Shown one piece after another: positions 6,895 to 7,537 of a DNA stretch of 7,537 bases. Below the pieces are notes generated by a model. The model did no database searches. It was not told the DNA's origin and was given only the letters and a program-made list of their open reading frames with translations. Numbering within the stretch: the first letter of the stretch is position 1; each line of letters opens with the position of its first letter. The DNA comes from Aequorivita sp. Lineage in GTDB: Bacteria > Bacteroidota > Bacteroidia > Flavobacteriales > Flavobacteriaceae. Location: assembly GCA_020435865.1 (NCBI GenBank), contig JAGQYZ010000256.1, positions 1 through 7,537 of the forward strand. The letters are read 5' to 3'. The position numbers were made by a program, and so were the translations under genes.

Positions 6895-7427
6895 TGCGAA
6901 TAATATCAGGCACATACAAAGGAAGAAGATTAACCGCTCCTAAAAACCTGCCCGTGCGCCCTACGACTGATTTTGCAAAAGAAGCGCTTTTTAATATTCT
7001 GCGAGTTCGGTATTTTTTTGACGAACTCACTGTACTGGATCTTTTCAGTGGCACAGGAAACATTAGCTTTGAATTTGCATCTCGCGGTGTGTCAAACATT
7101 ACTGCTGTAGATGGACACATTGGTTGTGTGCAATACATTAACAAAGTTTCAGAAGAATTTTCGTTTCCAATTACCACGGTAAAATCTGACGTAAAAAAAT
7201 ATTTAGAAAACGCTACAGGAAAATATGACGTTATTTTTGCAGATCCTCCTTATGACTTCGCTTCGTAAACTTTAAAAGGTTTAACAGAAGAAATTTTCAA
7301 GAATTCTTTGTTGAACTCAGAAGGATTGCTTATTATTGAGCACGCAAAACAAAATGATCTTTCCTCATTTCCACATTTTGTAGAAGCCCGAAAATACGGA
7401 AGTTCCATATTCAGTTTTTTTAATTAA
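6894..7427 (+). pseudogene. rsmD: 16S rRNA (guanine(966)-N2)-methyltransferase RsmD, split by an in-frame stop
   Basis: RsmD methylates G966 of 16S rRNA using S-adenosylmethionine during small-subunit assembly. The start is ATG 6894-6896 (MRIISGTYKGRRL, the family start). The SAM-binding motif is LDLFSGTGN (48-56), the acidic ribose-binding position is D73 in AVDGH (71-75), and the catalytic motif is DPPY (117-120). A TAA at 7266-7268 (codon 125) ends the reading frame four residues after DPPY. The same frame then stays open for 52 more codons (7269-7424), coding for LLNSEGLLIIEHAK and the typical C-terminal RKYGSSIFSFFN, ending at TAA 7425-7427. The total of about 177 codons is normal for RsmD. 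No frameshift is needed: one base change (for example GAA to TAA) explains it. The 124-residue product would lack the last strands of the methyltransferase fold. It could be a true nonsense mutation, a sequence error, or readthrough. Confidence 0.88.
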
Positions 7428-7439
7428 ATTAATTTATTC

Positions 7440-7537
7440 GTGTCGTTTACAAATAAAACTATTGATTTAGATTTCGTTCTAATGGACCTTTCTGAACATT
7501 GCATAGTTGCTTCAGTGAAAGAAGGTGTTTTAATTGA
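7440..7537 (+). CDS. Partial gene, hypothetical protein (5' part only)
   Basis: An open frame of 32 codons from GTG 7440-7442 runs off the window end. The peptide begins with a strand-rich pattern, TIDLDFVLMDLSEHCIVASV (7-26). It reminds me of short flavobacterial hypothetical proteins of STAS/SpoIIAA-like type that have a DLxFVLxxLYDxYIIxxxKEGV opening, but this is recollection only. The GTG is chosen because the next ATG (7482-7484, codon 15) would drop the first strand. It starts 12 bases after the rsmD stop in the same frame, so it is probably co-transcribed. Function unknown. Confidence 0.55.
   Translation, partial: MSFTNKTIDLDFVLMDLSEHCIVASVKEGVLI

Noticed and set aside
6031..7177. Minus-strand open frames under the DUF3822 and rsmD genes
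   Set aside because: Shadow frames of the plus-strand genes with no motif of their own.
6894..7268. A genuine short 124-residue methyltransferase
   Set aside because: The same frame continues with 52 codons of clear RsmD C-terminus after the TAA, so the short product is a truncation and not a separate family.

Overview
The window looks like chromosomal DNA of a Bacteroidota bacterium, most likely a Flavobacteriaceae relative. The coding DNA is AT-rich, the starts lack clear Shine-Dalgarno sites, and one promoter matches the Bacteroidota -7 consensus TAnnTTTG. The gene set also fits: a YebC of the MGRAFEFRKARKMKRW type, DUF4126, DUF3822 next to rsmD, and a KdnB-type enzyme. All family calls come from reading motifs; no database search was run. 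I see no mobile element, CRISPR array, tRNA or rRNA.

Layout. A complete plus-strand yebC/TACO1-family gene (3-725) ends in a strong intrinsic terminator (747-779). Facing it is a minus-strand block read from about 5308 down to 778: a RecD/Pif1-like superfamily 1 helicase, a DUF4126 membrane protein, a 609-residue fusion of CMP-Kdo synthetase (KdsB) with a KdnB-like Kdo 8-oxidase, and a small PlsC-like acyltransferase. The last three lie close together and could be one transcript. A 124-bp divergent intergenic region (5309-5432) separates this block from a plus-strand cluster: a membrane-anchored protein with a pseudopilin-like N-terminus, a DUF3822 protein, the 16S rRNA methyltransferase gene rsmD, and a partial gene cut by the window end. 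The first three of these overlap or abut as if translationally coupled.

How the genes may work together. The fusion joins the first enzyme (Kdo 8-oxidation) and the last enzyme (CMP activation) of the 8-amino-Kdo route known from Shewanella. The aminotransferase for the middle step (KdnA) is not in the window. The acyltransferase next door would suit a cell-envelope lipid role. In the plus-strand cluster, a single-pass membrane protein followed by a protein of an actin-like fold family resembles the PilM-type logic of type IV pilus assembly, but that link is inference.

Main oddities: (1) the KdsB-KdnB fusion; (2) an in-frame TAA that splits rsmD at codon 125, although the rest of the gene stays open in the same frame; (3) a terminator-like hairpin with a T-tract inside the first 30 codons of the DUF3822 gene; (4) a perfect 7-bp inverted repeat overlapping the promoter of the plus-strand cluster; (5) a TTG start forced on the fusion gene.
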